Shown: one piece after another, positions 34,223 to 45,158 of the stretch
How positions within the stretch are numbered: position 1 is the first letter of the stretch
Layout: each line of letters opens with the position of its first letter
From: an uncultured Desulfatitalea sp.
GTDB lineage: Bacteria; Desulfobacterota; Desulfobacteria; Desulfobacterales; Desulfosarcinaceae
Assembly: GCA_937868765.1 (NCBI GenBank)
Contig: CALMNL010000008.1
Location: 111,163-175,162 of the forward strand
Reading direction: 5' to 3'
DNA: 64,000 nt
Notes under the pieces: model-generated
Seen by the model: only the letters and a program-made list of their open reading frames with translations
Told to the model about the DNA's origin: nothing
Databases searched by the model: none
Made by a program: the position numbers and the translations under genes

Positions 34223-36100
34223 CTATGCGATGCCTGCATTCTTTTCAATGGAGGCCTGCACCATGACGGGTTCGACTTTGTCGGTCTCCTCCGACCGTTT
34301 AGGCAGCACGATGCCCGGCTCCACCTTGAGAATCAGCTCGTCGAGCTCTTTGCCTAGGACTGTCTCTTTTTCCAGCAGCAGGTTGGAGAGGGCATGCAGG
34401 GTCTGCATGTGCTCCTCCAGGACCTTTTTGGCGACGTCGTAGGCGGCCTTGATCAGACGGGCCACTTCGGCATCGATCTTCTGGGCCGTGGCTTCGGAGT
34501 AGTCGCGGTGCTGGGCGATCTCCCTTCCCAAAAAGACATGCTCTTCGCCCTGGGCATATGAAAGCGGGCCCAGTTCTTCGCTCATGCCCCATTTGCGGAT
34601 CATCTGCTGCGCCAGTTCCGTGGCCTGCTTGATGTCGTTGGAGGCACCGGTGCTGATGCGGTTGAAGACCAGCTCCTCGGCCACCCGGCCGCCGAACGCC
34701 ACCGACAGCTCGCTTTCCAGCTGGTCCTTGTATTTGAAGTCGCGTTCTTCGGGCAGGAACCAGGTGACGCCGGCAGCCCGGCCCCGGGGGATGATGGTGA
34801 TCTTGTTGACCGCGTCGGTGTGGGGCAGGAAGCGGGCCACCAGGGCGTGTCCGCCCTCATGGTAGGCCGTGGTTTTGCGATCTTCTTCCCTGATCACCTT
34901 GGATTTGCGCTCCAGCCCCATGTAGACTTTGTCTTTGGCGTCTTCGAAGTCCACCATCTCCAGTTTTTCTTTGGCGCGCTTGGCGGCCAGCAGGGCCGCT
35001 TCGTTGACCAGGTTTTCCAGGTCGGCACCTGAAAAACCAGGGGTGCCTTTGGCCAGGTTGATGACGCTCACATCGCTGGCCACGGGCGTCTTCTTCATGT
35101 GCACGGTCAGTATCTTCTCCCGGCCGCGGATATCGGGCAGGTTGACCACCACCTGGCGGTCGAAGCGGCCCGGCCGCAGGAGAGCGGGGTCGAGAACGTC
35201 GGGCCGGTTGGTGGCCGAGATCAGGATGACGCCCTCATTGGATTCGAACCCGTCCATCTCCACCAGCAACTGGTTCAGGGTCTGTTCGCGTTCGTCGTGG
35301 CCGCCACCCAGGCCGGCGCCGCGGTGGCGGCCGACGGCATCGATTTCATCGATGAAAATGATACAGGGGGCGTTTTTCTTGCCTTGCAGGAAGAGGTCGC
35401 GCACGCGCGAGGCGCCCACGCCCACAAACATCTCCACGAAGTCCGAACCGCTGATGCTGAAGAAGGGCACTCCGGCCTCCCCGGCAATGGCCCTGGCGAG
35501 CAAGGTCTTGCCGGTTCCAGGCGGGCCCATGAGCAATACTCCCTTGGGAATGCGGCCGCCCAGGCGGGTGAATTTCTTCGGGTCGCGCAGGAACTCCACC
35601 ACTTCGCTGAGCTCTTCTTTGGCCTCGTCGATACCGGCCACGTCTTCGAAGGTCACCTTCTCCTGGCTGTCGGACATCAGCCTCGCCCGGCTTTTTCCGA
35701 AAGAAAGCGCCTTGCCGCCGCCCGACTGCATCTGGCGCATGAAGAAAATCCAGACGCCGATGAGCACCAGCATGGGAAACCAATTGAGCAGAATTGTGTA
35801 CCAGGGCGATTCGCTGGGGGGCTTGGCCTTGATGCGAACATCCTTGTCGCGCAGGATTTTGATCAAGTCGGGATCGTCCGGAATATAGACCCTGTATTTG
35901 CGGTTTCCGCTGTCCGTGGCGGTCAGCTCTTTACCCTGGATCGTTACCTCGTCGATGCGGTTTTCGTCCACCATGGCCAGGAACTCGGAATATCCCAACG
36001 GCGATTCGGCGATGTTCTGCGCGTCGAACATCTTGTAGAGCATGATCATCATAAGGACTATGACGCACCATAACGCCAGGTTTTTATAGAAAGGATTCAA
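34223..36100 (-). CDS. ftsH: ATP-dependent zinc metalloprotease FtsH
   Basis: 625 residues. The start is TTG at 36100, supported by AGGAGG seven bases upstream. Two N-terminal membrane helices (~7-25 and ~103-122) flank a periplasmic domain. The AAA domain has Walker A GPPGTGKT (192-199), Walker [12 protein letters not shown] and the second region of homology; the zinc site is HEGGH (414-418; the common form is HEAGH). The membrane-anchored hexamer degrades misfolded membrane proteins and regulators. Upstream is tilS on the same strand, so tilS-ftsH-folP-coaX may be one leftward unit despite a ~270-base gap before ftsH. Confidence 0.97.
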   Translation of the reverse strand: MNPFYKNLALWCVIVLMMIMLYKMFDAQNIAESPLGYSEFLAMVDENRIDEVTIQGKELTATDSGNRKYRVYIPDDPDLIKILRDKDVRIKAKPPSESPWYTILLNWFPMLVLIGVWIFFMRQMQSGGGKALSFGKSRARLMSDSQEKVTFEDVAGIDEAKEELSEVVEFLRDPKKFTRLGGRIPKGVLLMGPPGTGKTLLARAIAGEAGVPFFSISGSDFVEMFVGVGASRVRDLFLQGKKNAPCIIFIDEIDAVGRHRGAGLGGGHDEREQTLNQLLVEMDGFESNEGVILISATNRPDVLDPALLRPGRFDRQVVVNLPDIRGREKILTVHMKKTPVASDVSVINLAKGTPGFSGADLENLVNEAALLAAKRAKEKLEMVDFEDAKDKVYMGLERKSKVIREEDRKTTAYHEGGHALVARFLPHTDAVNKITIIPRGRAAGVTWFLPEERDFKYKDQLESELSVAFGGRVAEELVFNRISTGASNDIKQATELAQQMIRKWGMSEELGPLSYAQGEEHVFLGREIAQHRDYSEATAQKIDAEVARLIKAAYDVAKKVLEEHMQTLHALSNLLLEKETVLGKELDELILKVEPGIVLPKRSEETDKVEPVMVQASIEKNAGIA

Positions 36101-36371
36101 AAATGTACCTCCTGAGAAATATCACGCTGGGTCGTGCCGCAACGGTGAGCCCCACAATAATGCCGTTTGGGGCTTTTCGCAAGAATTATCCTTGGTTGCC
36201 ATGGCCTATGGTTGTGGGTGCTGCATGTGAAATCGGCCACTTGGCGAGGATGCCGATGGGGCTGCCGCCGTGGAGCCGGGGCGCTGGATCTGCTGGATCT
36301 TAGGCCCCAGCCTGCCTGGTAATATAATAAGGTATGCCTCGGCCGAGCGAACCCTTCAGGCCTCCAGGTGA

Positions 36372-37829
36372 TCAATGGACCTCCCAGGGTTCAACCCACA
36401 CCCGCAGGACCTGGCGCAGATCCGGCGTTACCGGTGCGGCACCGCTGCGGCGCAACCCCGCCACCCAAATGATATCGTTGCCGCAGAGCAGCAGCGGAAT
36501 CCGGCATCGCCGCTCCCGGGGAACCTTGTGGTTGATGAAGAGCGTTTTAAGCTTCTGGCTGCCTGCAAGGCCGAATGGCCGCAGGCGGTCCCCCGGACGA
36601 AAACTGCGTACTGACAAGGGGCCCTGCAGCCGGGCCGGATCCAGGAGAATTTGCCGCTGGTCCTGGTTTTTCAAGGCCTCGGGACGGGGCGCAGGGACCA
36701 TGTCGAAATGCAGGCGGCAACCGGCTTCGGGAATCTCCAGCGTCAGCGGCAGATTACCGGGCCAGCGCAGATCATAATGGTAGAGTTGGGGCAACGCTGC
36801 GGCACCGGGTCTTCGCGGCTGGGGATCGGCCTGAAAACACAGCGTCTCCTGGATACGCGTGGCCGTCAGCTTCACCGGCAGGTGCAGGCGCCGGCCCGTT
36901 TTCCCGGGGCCGAGCAGCCCGATCAGCGCCTCGATGTGCGCTGCGCCCAGCCGCAGCAGGTGGCCCTGCCACTGGCGCAGGGCCATCCGCAGGATGCGCC
37001 GCTGCATAGGGCGGGGCCATGCGGCGAGCACCGGCACTTGCAGGACGAGGCGTTGGGCATCCGATACACCGATGGCTTCGGTCAGGGCCGGTTGCAGGTG
37101 TGCCTCCAGCCAGCACTCTTCTTCCCAACAGATCATGGCCGTATGGTTCAAGACGCGGGTCAGGCTGGGGTTGAACGAGGCCCGCAACAGGGGCAGCAAC
37201 TCGTGGCGGATCCGGTTGCGTTGGAAATGCACGTCGGCATTGGACGGATCCTGGGCGTAGGCGATGGCATGGCGCGCCAGGTAAGCCAGGATTCGGTCGC
37301 GCCGCACCGCGATCAGCGGGCGGATGATGCCCGGCGCGCGCACGGGCGGAATGCCGGCCAGTCCCCGGATGGCGCTGCCGCGCAGCAGGTGCATGAGTAC
37401 CGCTTCGGCATTGTCGTCGGCCTGGTGGCCCAGGGCGATCTTGGTGTATCCGTGATCTACCGCGGTCTTGTGGAAGAAGGCATAGCGTCGCAGTCGCAGC
37501 TGCTCTTCCAGCGAGCCTCCGGACGGAAGCGCCTCGATCCGGGCCGAATGGACGGCAATGCCCAGGTATTGGCCAAAGGAGTGTACCAGCGCCGCCTCCC
37601 TTTGGGCGGCTTCCGGGCGCAGGCCGTGATCCAGATGCGCCAGCCCCAGGCGCAGATTCCAACGCGGTGCCAGCAGGTAGAGCAGATGCGCCAGTGCCAT
37701 GGAATCCGGTCCGCCGGAAACGCCCACCAGTACCGCGTCGTCCCGATCCAGCATGGCGTGGCGCTGGATGGTACGTGACACCTTGGCGGCCAGGGGATCG
37801 CGAAAGACGGTTTTCTTCTGTGTCCTCAT
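36372..37829 (-). CDS. tilS: tRNA(Ile)-lysidine synthase
   Basis: 485 residues from the ATG at 37829; the frame is open to 37937 but the family starts near here. The PP-loop ATPase motif VLVGVSGGPDSMALAHLLY and LGHQADDNAE mark the catalytic domain; the C-terminal TilS substrate-binding domain (SFRPGDRLRPFGLAG, then LKTLFINHKVPRERR) is present. TilS converts C34 of tRNA-Ile(CAU) to lysidine and is essential. The ribosome binding site is poor, so the exact start is uncertain. Confidence 0.94.
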   Translation of the reverse strand: MRTQKKTVFRDPLAAKVSRTIQRHAMLDRDDAVLVGVSGGPDSMALAHLLYLLAPRWNLRLGLAHLDHGLRPEAAQREAALVHSFGQYLGIAVHSARIEALPSGGSLEEQLRLRRYAFFHKTAVDHGYTKIALGHQADDNAEAVLMHLLRGSAIRGLAGIPPVRAPGIIRPLIAVRRDRILAYLARHAIAYAQDPSNADVHFQRNRIRHELLPLLRASFNPSLTRVLNHTAMICWEEECWLEAHLQPALTEAIGVSDAQRLVLQVPVLAAWPRPMQRRILRMALRQWQGHLLRLGAAHIEALIGLLGPGKTGRRLHLPVKLTATRIQETLCFQADPQPRRPGAAALPQLYHYDLRWPGNLPLTLEIPEAGCRLHFDMVPAPRPEALKNQDQRQILLDPARLQGPLSVRSFRPGDRLRPFGLAGSQKLKTLFINHKVPRERRCRIPLLLCGNDIIWVAGLRRSGAAPVTPDLRQVLRVWVEPWEVH

Positions 37830-37951
37830 GCCCGGGTTTCTAAGGGAGGCAGGCGGGAATGTCAATAAACCCGGCGGCCAAATCGCAAGCGCGGGGCGAA
37901 GCGTTGTCCTGTCTTGATTCTTTGCGTTATTGACCAAGGCGGTATTAGGTC

Positions 37952-37980
37952 TTGAAAAAGCGCGCCGCTCTCTCTATAGT
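37952..37980 (+). promoter_or_regulatory. sigma-70-type promoter of the SRP RNA gene
   Basis: TTGAAA (37952-37957) and TATAGT (37975-37980) are 17 bases apart, predicting a start near 37988, just where the SRP RNA begins. Confidence 0.7.
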
Positions 37981-37989
37981 GCACCCCCT

Positions 37990-38237
37990 GGTTGTGCTAG
38001 GTGGGGAGTTAGCGGTGCCCTGTACCCGAAATCCGCTATAGCGGGGCCGAATTCCCTTCCGAGGGTTATACCGAAGACATGTCTGTCTGTCGACCGGTCG
38101 CCGCGCAACAAACGGTCACGAACCTCGTCAGGTCCGGAAGGAAGCAGCGATAAGTGATGCGGTTTGTGTCGCGGATCGATCCCGGTCATATGCAGGCGAA
38201 CATGGGATAGGAAGATTCGAAGAAGGGTGCACAACCA
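37990..38237 (+). ncRNA. ffs: signal recognition particle RNA, large (Alu-containing) type
   Basis: About 248 nt. The 5' end GGTTGTGC pairs with GCACAACC at the 3' end. The 5' part has the bacterial Alu-domain motifs GTGCTAGG, GGGGAGTTAGCGGTGCCCTG and CTATAGCGGGGCCGAATTCC, nearly as in the Bacillus subtilis scRNA. The apical domain IV CAGGTCCGGAAGGAAGCAG (38129-38147) binds Ffh. The common Gram-negative form is a ~110-nt RNA without the Alu domain, so this is the large type. It targets membrane and secreted proteins co-translationally. An upstream promoter is in place; a clear terminator was not found. Confidence 0.93.
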
Positions 38238-38283
38238 ACTTCTTTCCACAGCTTTCCCTGACCATTCCACCCTCTTGGGTTCC

Positions 38284-38311
38284 TTGACATCCCTGCAAGC
38301 CGACTTATTTT
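38284..38311 (+). promoter_or_regulatory. candidate promoter for grpE-dnaK
   Basis: TTGACA (38284-38289) and TATTTT (38306-38311) are 16 bases apart, ~150 bases before grpE. I see no CIRCE inverted repeat and no clear heat-shock sigma consensus in this leader. Confidence 0.5.
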
Positions 38312-38464
38312 TTGCTCACTTTTCGGAGACACATTAATTGTGTGCATTTTCAATGGAATAGGGATTTTTTAGGCCACAAACGGGAGCAGATCGCGGGCGG
38401 CGCCGAAAAGGCTGTGCAGGCGTCTCCGGACAAAAGATTTTAAAGAAAGAGGAACTTTGGGGGC

Positions 38465-39082
38465 ATGAGCAAGCACGACGAGATTCAGGAGGAAACCGAT
38501 CTGGCCACGAACGAGAGCGATATGCAAAGCGAACCGGCGGCAGAGGCGCCGACCGCATCACCGCTGGATGACCAGACGGCGTCAGTTCAGGACGAACTGG
38601 GCAAACAATTGGCGGAAGCCCAAAAGCAGGCCCAGGATAATTATGACCGCCTCCTGCGCGTGTCGGCCGAATTCGAGAATTACAAGAAGCGGGCCAGCCG
38701 TGAAATGCAGGACGTGGTCAAATACGCCAACGAGCGGATGGCCAAAGAGTTGCTGGGGGTCGTGGACAACCTGGAGCGGGCCATCGCATCGGCCAATCAG
38801 ACCACAGAGGTCGACCGTGCCTTGATACAGGGGGTCGAGTTGACCCTCAGCGAGACTCTCAAGATTCTGGAACGACATCACGTGACGCCCATTGAGGCGG
38901 TGGGCCAGCCTTTCGACCCCAACTTCCACCAGGCCATGATGCAGCTGCCGTCGGCAGACCAGCCGCCCAACATGGTGGTTCAGGAACTGCAGAAAGGCTA
39001 TCGAATCCATGAGCGTCTGCTGCGGCCCGCGCTGGTCGCGGTGTCCAAAGCCGCCGCTGCGGAAAAACAGAATGAAGAATAA
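38465..39082 (+). CDS. grpE: nucleotide exchange factor GrpE
   Basis: 205 residues. An acidic, disordered N-terminus (~45 residues), a long coiled coil (DRLLRVSAEFENYKKRASRE) and the C-terminal beta-wing domain with PFDPNFHQAMMQ. GrpE resets the DnaK ATPase cycle and acts as a thermosensor. dnaK follows 60 bases downstream; hrcA and dnaJ are not next to the pair in this window. Confidence 0.96.
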   Translation: MSKHDEIQEETDLATNESDMQSEPAAEAPTASPLDDQTASVQDELGKQLAEAQKQAQDNYDRLLRVSAEFENYKKRASREMQDVVKYANERMAKELLGVVDNLERAIASANQTTEVDRALIQGVELTLSETLKILERHHVTPIEAVGQPFDPNFHQAMMQLPSADQPPNMVVQELQKGYRIHERLLRPALVAVSKAAAAEKQNEE

Positions 39083-39142
39083 CGACCGAGTCCCCATGCA
39101 GGATTTGAGAGTCGATGGATGAATACTTAAGGAGGAGAGCAA

Positions 39143-41068
<1,926 letters not shown>

Positions 41069-41098
41069 AAGGTCGAGACACCGACCGTGTAAAACGAG

Positions 41099-41136
41099 AA
41101 TCCCGCCGCTGTTGAATCCAGCGGCGGGATTTTTTT
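41099..41136 (+). terminator. intrinsic terminator after dnaK
   Basis: A perfect 12-bp stem (ATCCCGCCGCTG with CAGCGGCGGGAT) on a 7-base loop, followed by six T. Confidence 0.93.
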
Positions 41137-41159
41137 GTTGCCTTAGGATCATCCGGGGA

Positions 41160-42905
41160 TCATTCCGGCTGGCTCCACTGGAAATATCTGGCGACATATT
41201 GATAAAATGCCGGCCATTGCGCGATCGCTTCTTCCAGTTTGGCTCTTTCCGCAACCATGTCGACTTCTTCGTTGCTCATCTCCAGAATGGCATCGGAATA
41301 GTCGGCGTCGAAGATAATGGCCTTTGGCTTTCTCTCCTGGTTCGACCAACTCTGCCACACCGGCAGCCCCCAGCCGTTGGGATTGCCCGTATGGGCGAAA
41401 TTGGCCAGGTACTTCATCATGGCATCCGACAGCGCCAACCGTCCCGGGGTATCGTTTTCCGGATTGTAGCCGTAGCCCCACAGGCTCTCGTCCGCTCCGA
41501 AGAAAAAGGGGATTTCCATCGCATGTCCCGCGCCATAAATAAAGTCGAACGGGGAGGGGCCTGAACCGGGACCGCCCCAGTTGAACTGGTAGGCCCAGAC
41601 CTTGGGTTGCTGCTCTTTCAGGGCCCGCGCCCGTTCATCGACATATTTGCCCCGCCAGTTGCGGCTGCCGTAATATCCGGTTACCTCATAAAGGTCCTTG
41701 TCCAATTGGGTCGGCAGAACGTCATCGATACTGGGGATGGTGCCGTCCAGCACCGCGATCAAATTGAACCATGGCAGACCGAAGGCCCCACCGTACAATG
41801 GCATGAACGCCTTGGTCTCATACTGATTGGCTCCCAGGATGATGGGTACTTTGTTGTATTTGCCCGAGCGTATGGTGGCCACGACGCTGCCGGGAATCAC
41901 AAACCCATCTTCATAGGCGTTGTAGGTGCCGATGGTGCCATACAGCACTTCCAGCAGGTCGCTATTGCTTTGACCTCGCAGGTACGCTTCCTGTTCGTCG
42001 GGAGGCCAGGCATTCCATTCGGCGCGGGTCAACCCATCTTTGGCCAGCAGCTTATCGATGGTGCTTTCCGCCAACGCCTCGCCCGTTGCCACCGGAATGG
42101 TGCTCATGCCGCCGCTTTCAGACATGGCGCGATGGAACAGCCCCTTGGCCAGGGGCGAGATCACCAGGCTCATGACATTGTGGGCGCCGGCCGATTCCCC
42201 GGTGATGGTGACATTCCGCGGATTGCCGCCAAATGCCTTGATGTTGCGGCGTATCCACTTGAGTGCCTGGATATTGTCCAGGGTGCCAAAATTGCCTGAA
42301 TCGTCCAACGCCGAATCGCCATGGCGCAGGGCCGGGTGGGTAAACCAGCCCAGAGGCCCCAGACGATATTGGACGATCACCACGACCATATCGGATTTGG
42401 CCGCGATGCGGGAGCCCTCATAGTCGTTGGCGGTACCGAAGTTGTTCGATCCGCCGTGGATGAAGACATAGACCGGCAGATTTTTCTTCAAATTGAGCGG
42501 CCGATAAACGTTCAAATAGAGACAATCTTCACTGCCGACGGCATAGGATTGCCGCTGCCATTTTTCGGTTGTGTACAACTGGGTGCAGGGGACGCACTCG
42601 TGAGTGGCATCCAGAATGCCCCTCCAGTTCTCGGGGGCTTGGGGGGCCTTCCAACGCAGGTCGCCAACCGGCGGTTTGGCAAACGGAATACCGGTCCAGG
42701 CAACGGTCCCTTCCGTCGTATAATACCCGTTGATCTTGCCATTCTGGATCTGCACCAATTTGGGAAAGCGCTTGTGACCTTGAAAAGCGGATCCGTCATC
42801 GATGCCGACCGTGGTTATGGCGAATGCGACAACAGCCAAGAGGCACACAACCTTGAACAGGCGCAGGCGTAGCGGTCTAAATCGTATTTTTCCCATAGTC
42901 TTCAT
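41160..42905 (-). CDS. secreted carboxylesterase, type B
   Basis: 581 residues from the ATG at 42905 (GGGGGGAC upstream). The signal peptide is FKVVCLLAVVAFAITTVG. An alpha/beta-hydrolase of the carboxylesterase/lipase B family: the oxyanion region PVYVFIHGGSNNFG, the nucleophile elbow TITGESAGAHNVM and the later GHAMEIPFFFG carrying the catalytic His. EDCLYLNVYRP is the second family signature. It should cleave carboxylic esters outside the inner membrane; the natural substrate is unknown. It converges on dnaK, separated by the dnaK terminator. Confidence 0.92.
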   Translation of the reverse strand: MKTMGKIRFRPLRLRLFKVVCLLAVVAFAITTVGIDDGSAFQGHKRFPKLVQIQNGKINGYYTTEGTVAWTGIPFAKPPVGDLRWKAPQAPENWRGILDATHECVPCTQLYTTEKWQRQSYAVGSEDCLYLNVYRPLNLKKNLPVYVFIHGGSNNFGTANDYEGSRIAAKSDMVVVIVQYRLGPLGWFTHPALRHGDSALDDSGNFGTLDNIQALKWIRRNIKAFGGNPRNVTITGESAGAHNVMSLVISPLAKGLFHRAMSESGGMSTIPVATGEALAESTIDKLLAKDGLTRAEWNAWPPDEQEAYLRGQSNSDLLEVLYGTIGTYNAYEDGFVIPGSVVATIRSGKYNKVPIILGANQYETKAFMPLYGGAFGLPWFNLIAVLDGTIPSIDDVLPTQLDKDLYEVTGYYGSRNWRGKYVDERARALKEQQPKVWAYQFNWGGPGSGPSPFDFIYGAGHAMEIPFFFGADESLWGYGYNPENDTPGRLALSDAMMKYLANFAHTGNPNGWGLPVWQSWSNQERKPKAIIFDADYSDAILEMSNEEVDMVAERAKLEEAIAQWPAFYQYVARYFQWSQPE

Positions 42906-43304
42906 TTTGTCCCCCCCATCTTGGATTAAAGATAAAGTCCAGAAGAATTGAACATGGTGAATGAATTGCGCCGGCACCTCCTTTCTACCGGGCATCCGTC
43001 GGCCTCGGCCGGAAAATGGGCTGACGCCTGTTGGGACGTCCCTCTGGCCCTCCCCTTGAAATTCGGTCCCGGATGGAGACAGGATCGCCCATCCCGATTG
43101 GAAAGGGACAACGGTGCCCTATGCGGATCTGTCAAGTCGCTGATGTGGATCGTGGAAATCGAATAAACTATTTATTGGCATAGGAGGGGCGCTTGAACAA
43201 GAACAAATGGCGATGGGACTTTTGGTTCGGTATGGCCGAACAACGATAACGGCATTTGCGCGTGCACCCGGATGCAATGGGACCGGGTCGACGAGGGCGC
43301 ACTG
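42906..43304. other. intergenic region upstream of the carboxylesterase
   Basis: About 400 bases without a supported gene. A 6-bp hairpin (GTTCGG/CCGAAC near 43227) lacks a T run on either strand. A plus-strand frame at 42948 (72 codons) has no similarity and no good ribosome binding site, and was not called. Confidence 0.4.
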
Positions 43305-44879
43305 TCAAATCTGAAAGCTCTCTTTGGCGCCGCCGAATTTCTCCCGCAGCTTGGGCTTCTCGATCTTGCCGGTGGGGTTGCGGGGGACATCGTCGAAGAA
43401 GATTTTGCGCGGGCGCTTGTAGCGGGGCAACGCCTCGCAAAAGACCTGGATCTCTTCTTTGGTCAGCGTCTGGCCGGGCTTGACCTTGATGATGGCCGAG
43501 GCGATCTCGCCCAGGCGCGGGCTGGGCAGGCCGATGACTGCCACGTCCTGGATCTTGGGATGGTTTTGCATGAACTCTTCGATCTCCACGGGGTAGACAT
43601 TCTCGCCGCCCGTGATGATCACGTCTTTTTTACGATCGACCAACCAGATGAAGCCTTCGTCGTCCTGGCGGGCGATGTCGCCGGTAAGCAGCCAGCCGTC
43701 TCTGAGCGCCTGGGCCGTGGCTGCGGGGTTGCGGTAGTATTCCTTCATGACGCCCGGGCCCTTTATGATCAACTCTCCCGGGGTGCCGGCCGGGACATTG
43801 CGGAGCTGGTCGTCCACGATGCGAAACTCCCAGTCGAAGCCGGGCACTCCGATGGCCCCCACCTTGTGCATGTTTTCCAGCCCCAGGTGGACGCACCCCG
43901 GGCCGGTGGATTCGGTCAGGCCGTAGTTGGTGTCGTACTGGTGGTGGGGAAAGATCTTGCGCCATTCCCGGATCAGGCTGGACGGCACCGGCTGGGCGCC
44001 GATGTGCATCAGGCGCCATTGATCCAGCTTGAAATTCTTCAGCTTCACGTCGCCGCTTTCGATGGCAAACAGGATATCCATGGCCCACGGCACCAGCAGC
44101 CAGACCACGGTGACCTGCTCCTCGGAGACCGCTTCCAGGATCCAGCGTGGCTCGATGCCTTTGAGGATCACCGCCTTGGCGCCCACGATGAAGTTGCCGA
44201 ACCAGTGCATCTTGGCGCCGGTGTGATAAAGTGGCGGGATGCACAGAAAATTGTCCCGGTGGGTCTGGCGATGGTGATGATTCTCGATGATGCAGGCCGC
44301 TTCCAGGTTGCGGTGGGTGAGCAGGGCCCCCTTGGGCGTGCCGGTGGTGCCCGAGGTGAAGTAGAGCGCCGCATCGTCGCTTAGATTGATATCCACTTCC
44401 GGCGCGAAGTCCGGCCGATCTTTGATGAATTCGGAATAGGCCCGGGCATAACCCGGTCGCAGCGTTTCAGGCCCCACGAAGAGGTAGAGCCCCACGGTGC
44501 GGTCCAGGACCGGCTTGACGGCGGCGATGCGCTCGATGAATTCGGGCCCGAATATGATCACCCGCGCTTCTGCCAGCCGGGTGCAGCTCTGGATGGTGTC
44601 GGCGGTGAAGCGGAAATTCAAAGGGACCGCCATGAGGCCGCCGCGCAGGATGCCGAAGTAGATCGGCAGCCACTCGATGCAATTGGTCATCAGGTGGATG
44701 ACACGTTCCTTGGGGCGCAGGCCGCTGGCCAGAAGGGCGTGGGCCAGCTGGTTGGCCTGGCGGTCGAATCCCTGCCAGGTGATGGTGGCACGGTGGTTGC
44801 GGGCCGGGTCGCGTTCGATCAGGGCGATCTCATCGGCGTACATGCGCGCGTTGCGCGCCAGAATTTCGGTAATCAGCAT
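43305..44879 (-). CDS. AMP-dependent acyl-CoA synthetase/ligase
   Basis: 524 residues from the ATG at 44879 (AGGTGG five bases upstream, and where homologues begin); an ATG at 44933 is also possible. ANL-superfamily motifs: ALYFTSGTTGTPKGALLTH (AMP binding), NYGLTESTGPG, GWLLTGDIARQDDEGF and the C-terminal NPTGKIEKPKLRE with the catalytic Lys. It adenylates a carboxylate and joins it to CoA. The lack of a specific signature leaves the chain length open; medium/long-chain or aromatic acids are all possible. It is divergent from serA and may feed beta-oxidation. Confidence 0.92.
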   Translation of the reverse strand: MLITEILARNARMYADEIALIERDPARNHRATITWQGFDRQANQLAHALLASGLRPKERVIHLMTNCIEWLPIYFGILRGGLMAVPLNFRFTADTIQSCTRLAEARVIIFGPEFIERIAAVKPVLDRTVGLYLFVGPETLRPGYARAYSEFIKDRPDFAPEVDINLSDDAALYFTSGTTGTPKGALLTHRNLEAACIIENHHHRQTHRDNFLCIPPLYHTGAKMHWFGNFIVGAKAVILKGIEPRWILEAVSEEQVTVVWLLVPWAMDILFAIESGDVKLKNFKLDQWRLMHIGAQPVPSSLIREWRKIFPHHQYDTNYGLTESTGPGCVHLGLENMHKVGAIGVPGFDWEFRIVDDQLRNVPAGTPGELIIKGPGVMKEYYRNPAATAQALRDGWLLTGDIARQDDEGFIWLVDRKKDVIITGGENVYPVEIEEFMQNHPKIQDVAVIGLPSPRLGEIASAIIKVKPGQTLTKEEIQVFCEALPRYKRPRKIFFDDVPRNPTGKIEKPKLREKFGGAKESFQI

Positions 44880-45158
44880 GGGGCCCACCTCATCATCAAT
44901 GTCATCGACGGTCCGGAGCAGATGGCAGGCCATAACAGAGTCCCCGTTGTTTGGCAAGGCGACCGTGGCGGGCCGCCGAAGGCCCGGGTGTAATTTTCGC
45001 TTGAATGTGGTTTTCTTAAAGAATATAGAACCTGTTTTCACCGAAAGCGCTCCCGCGACCCGGACGACCTGCTTCCGCCGCTGGCGGTTTCTCATATCGG
45101 GGTGGCCGAATCCAACGAACGTCGCGGGTTATAATCCATGGATGAGGGGAATGGAAAA

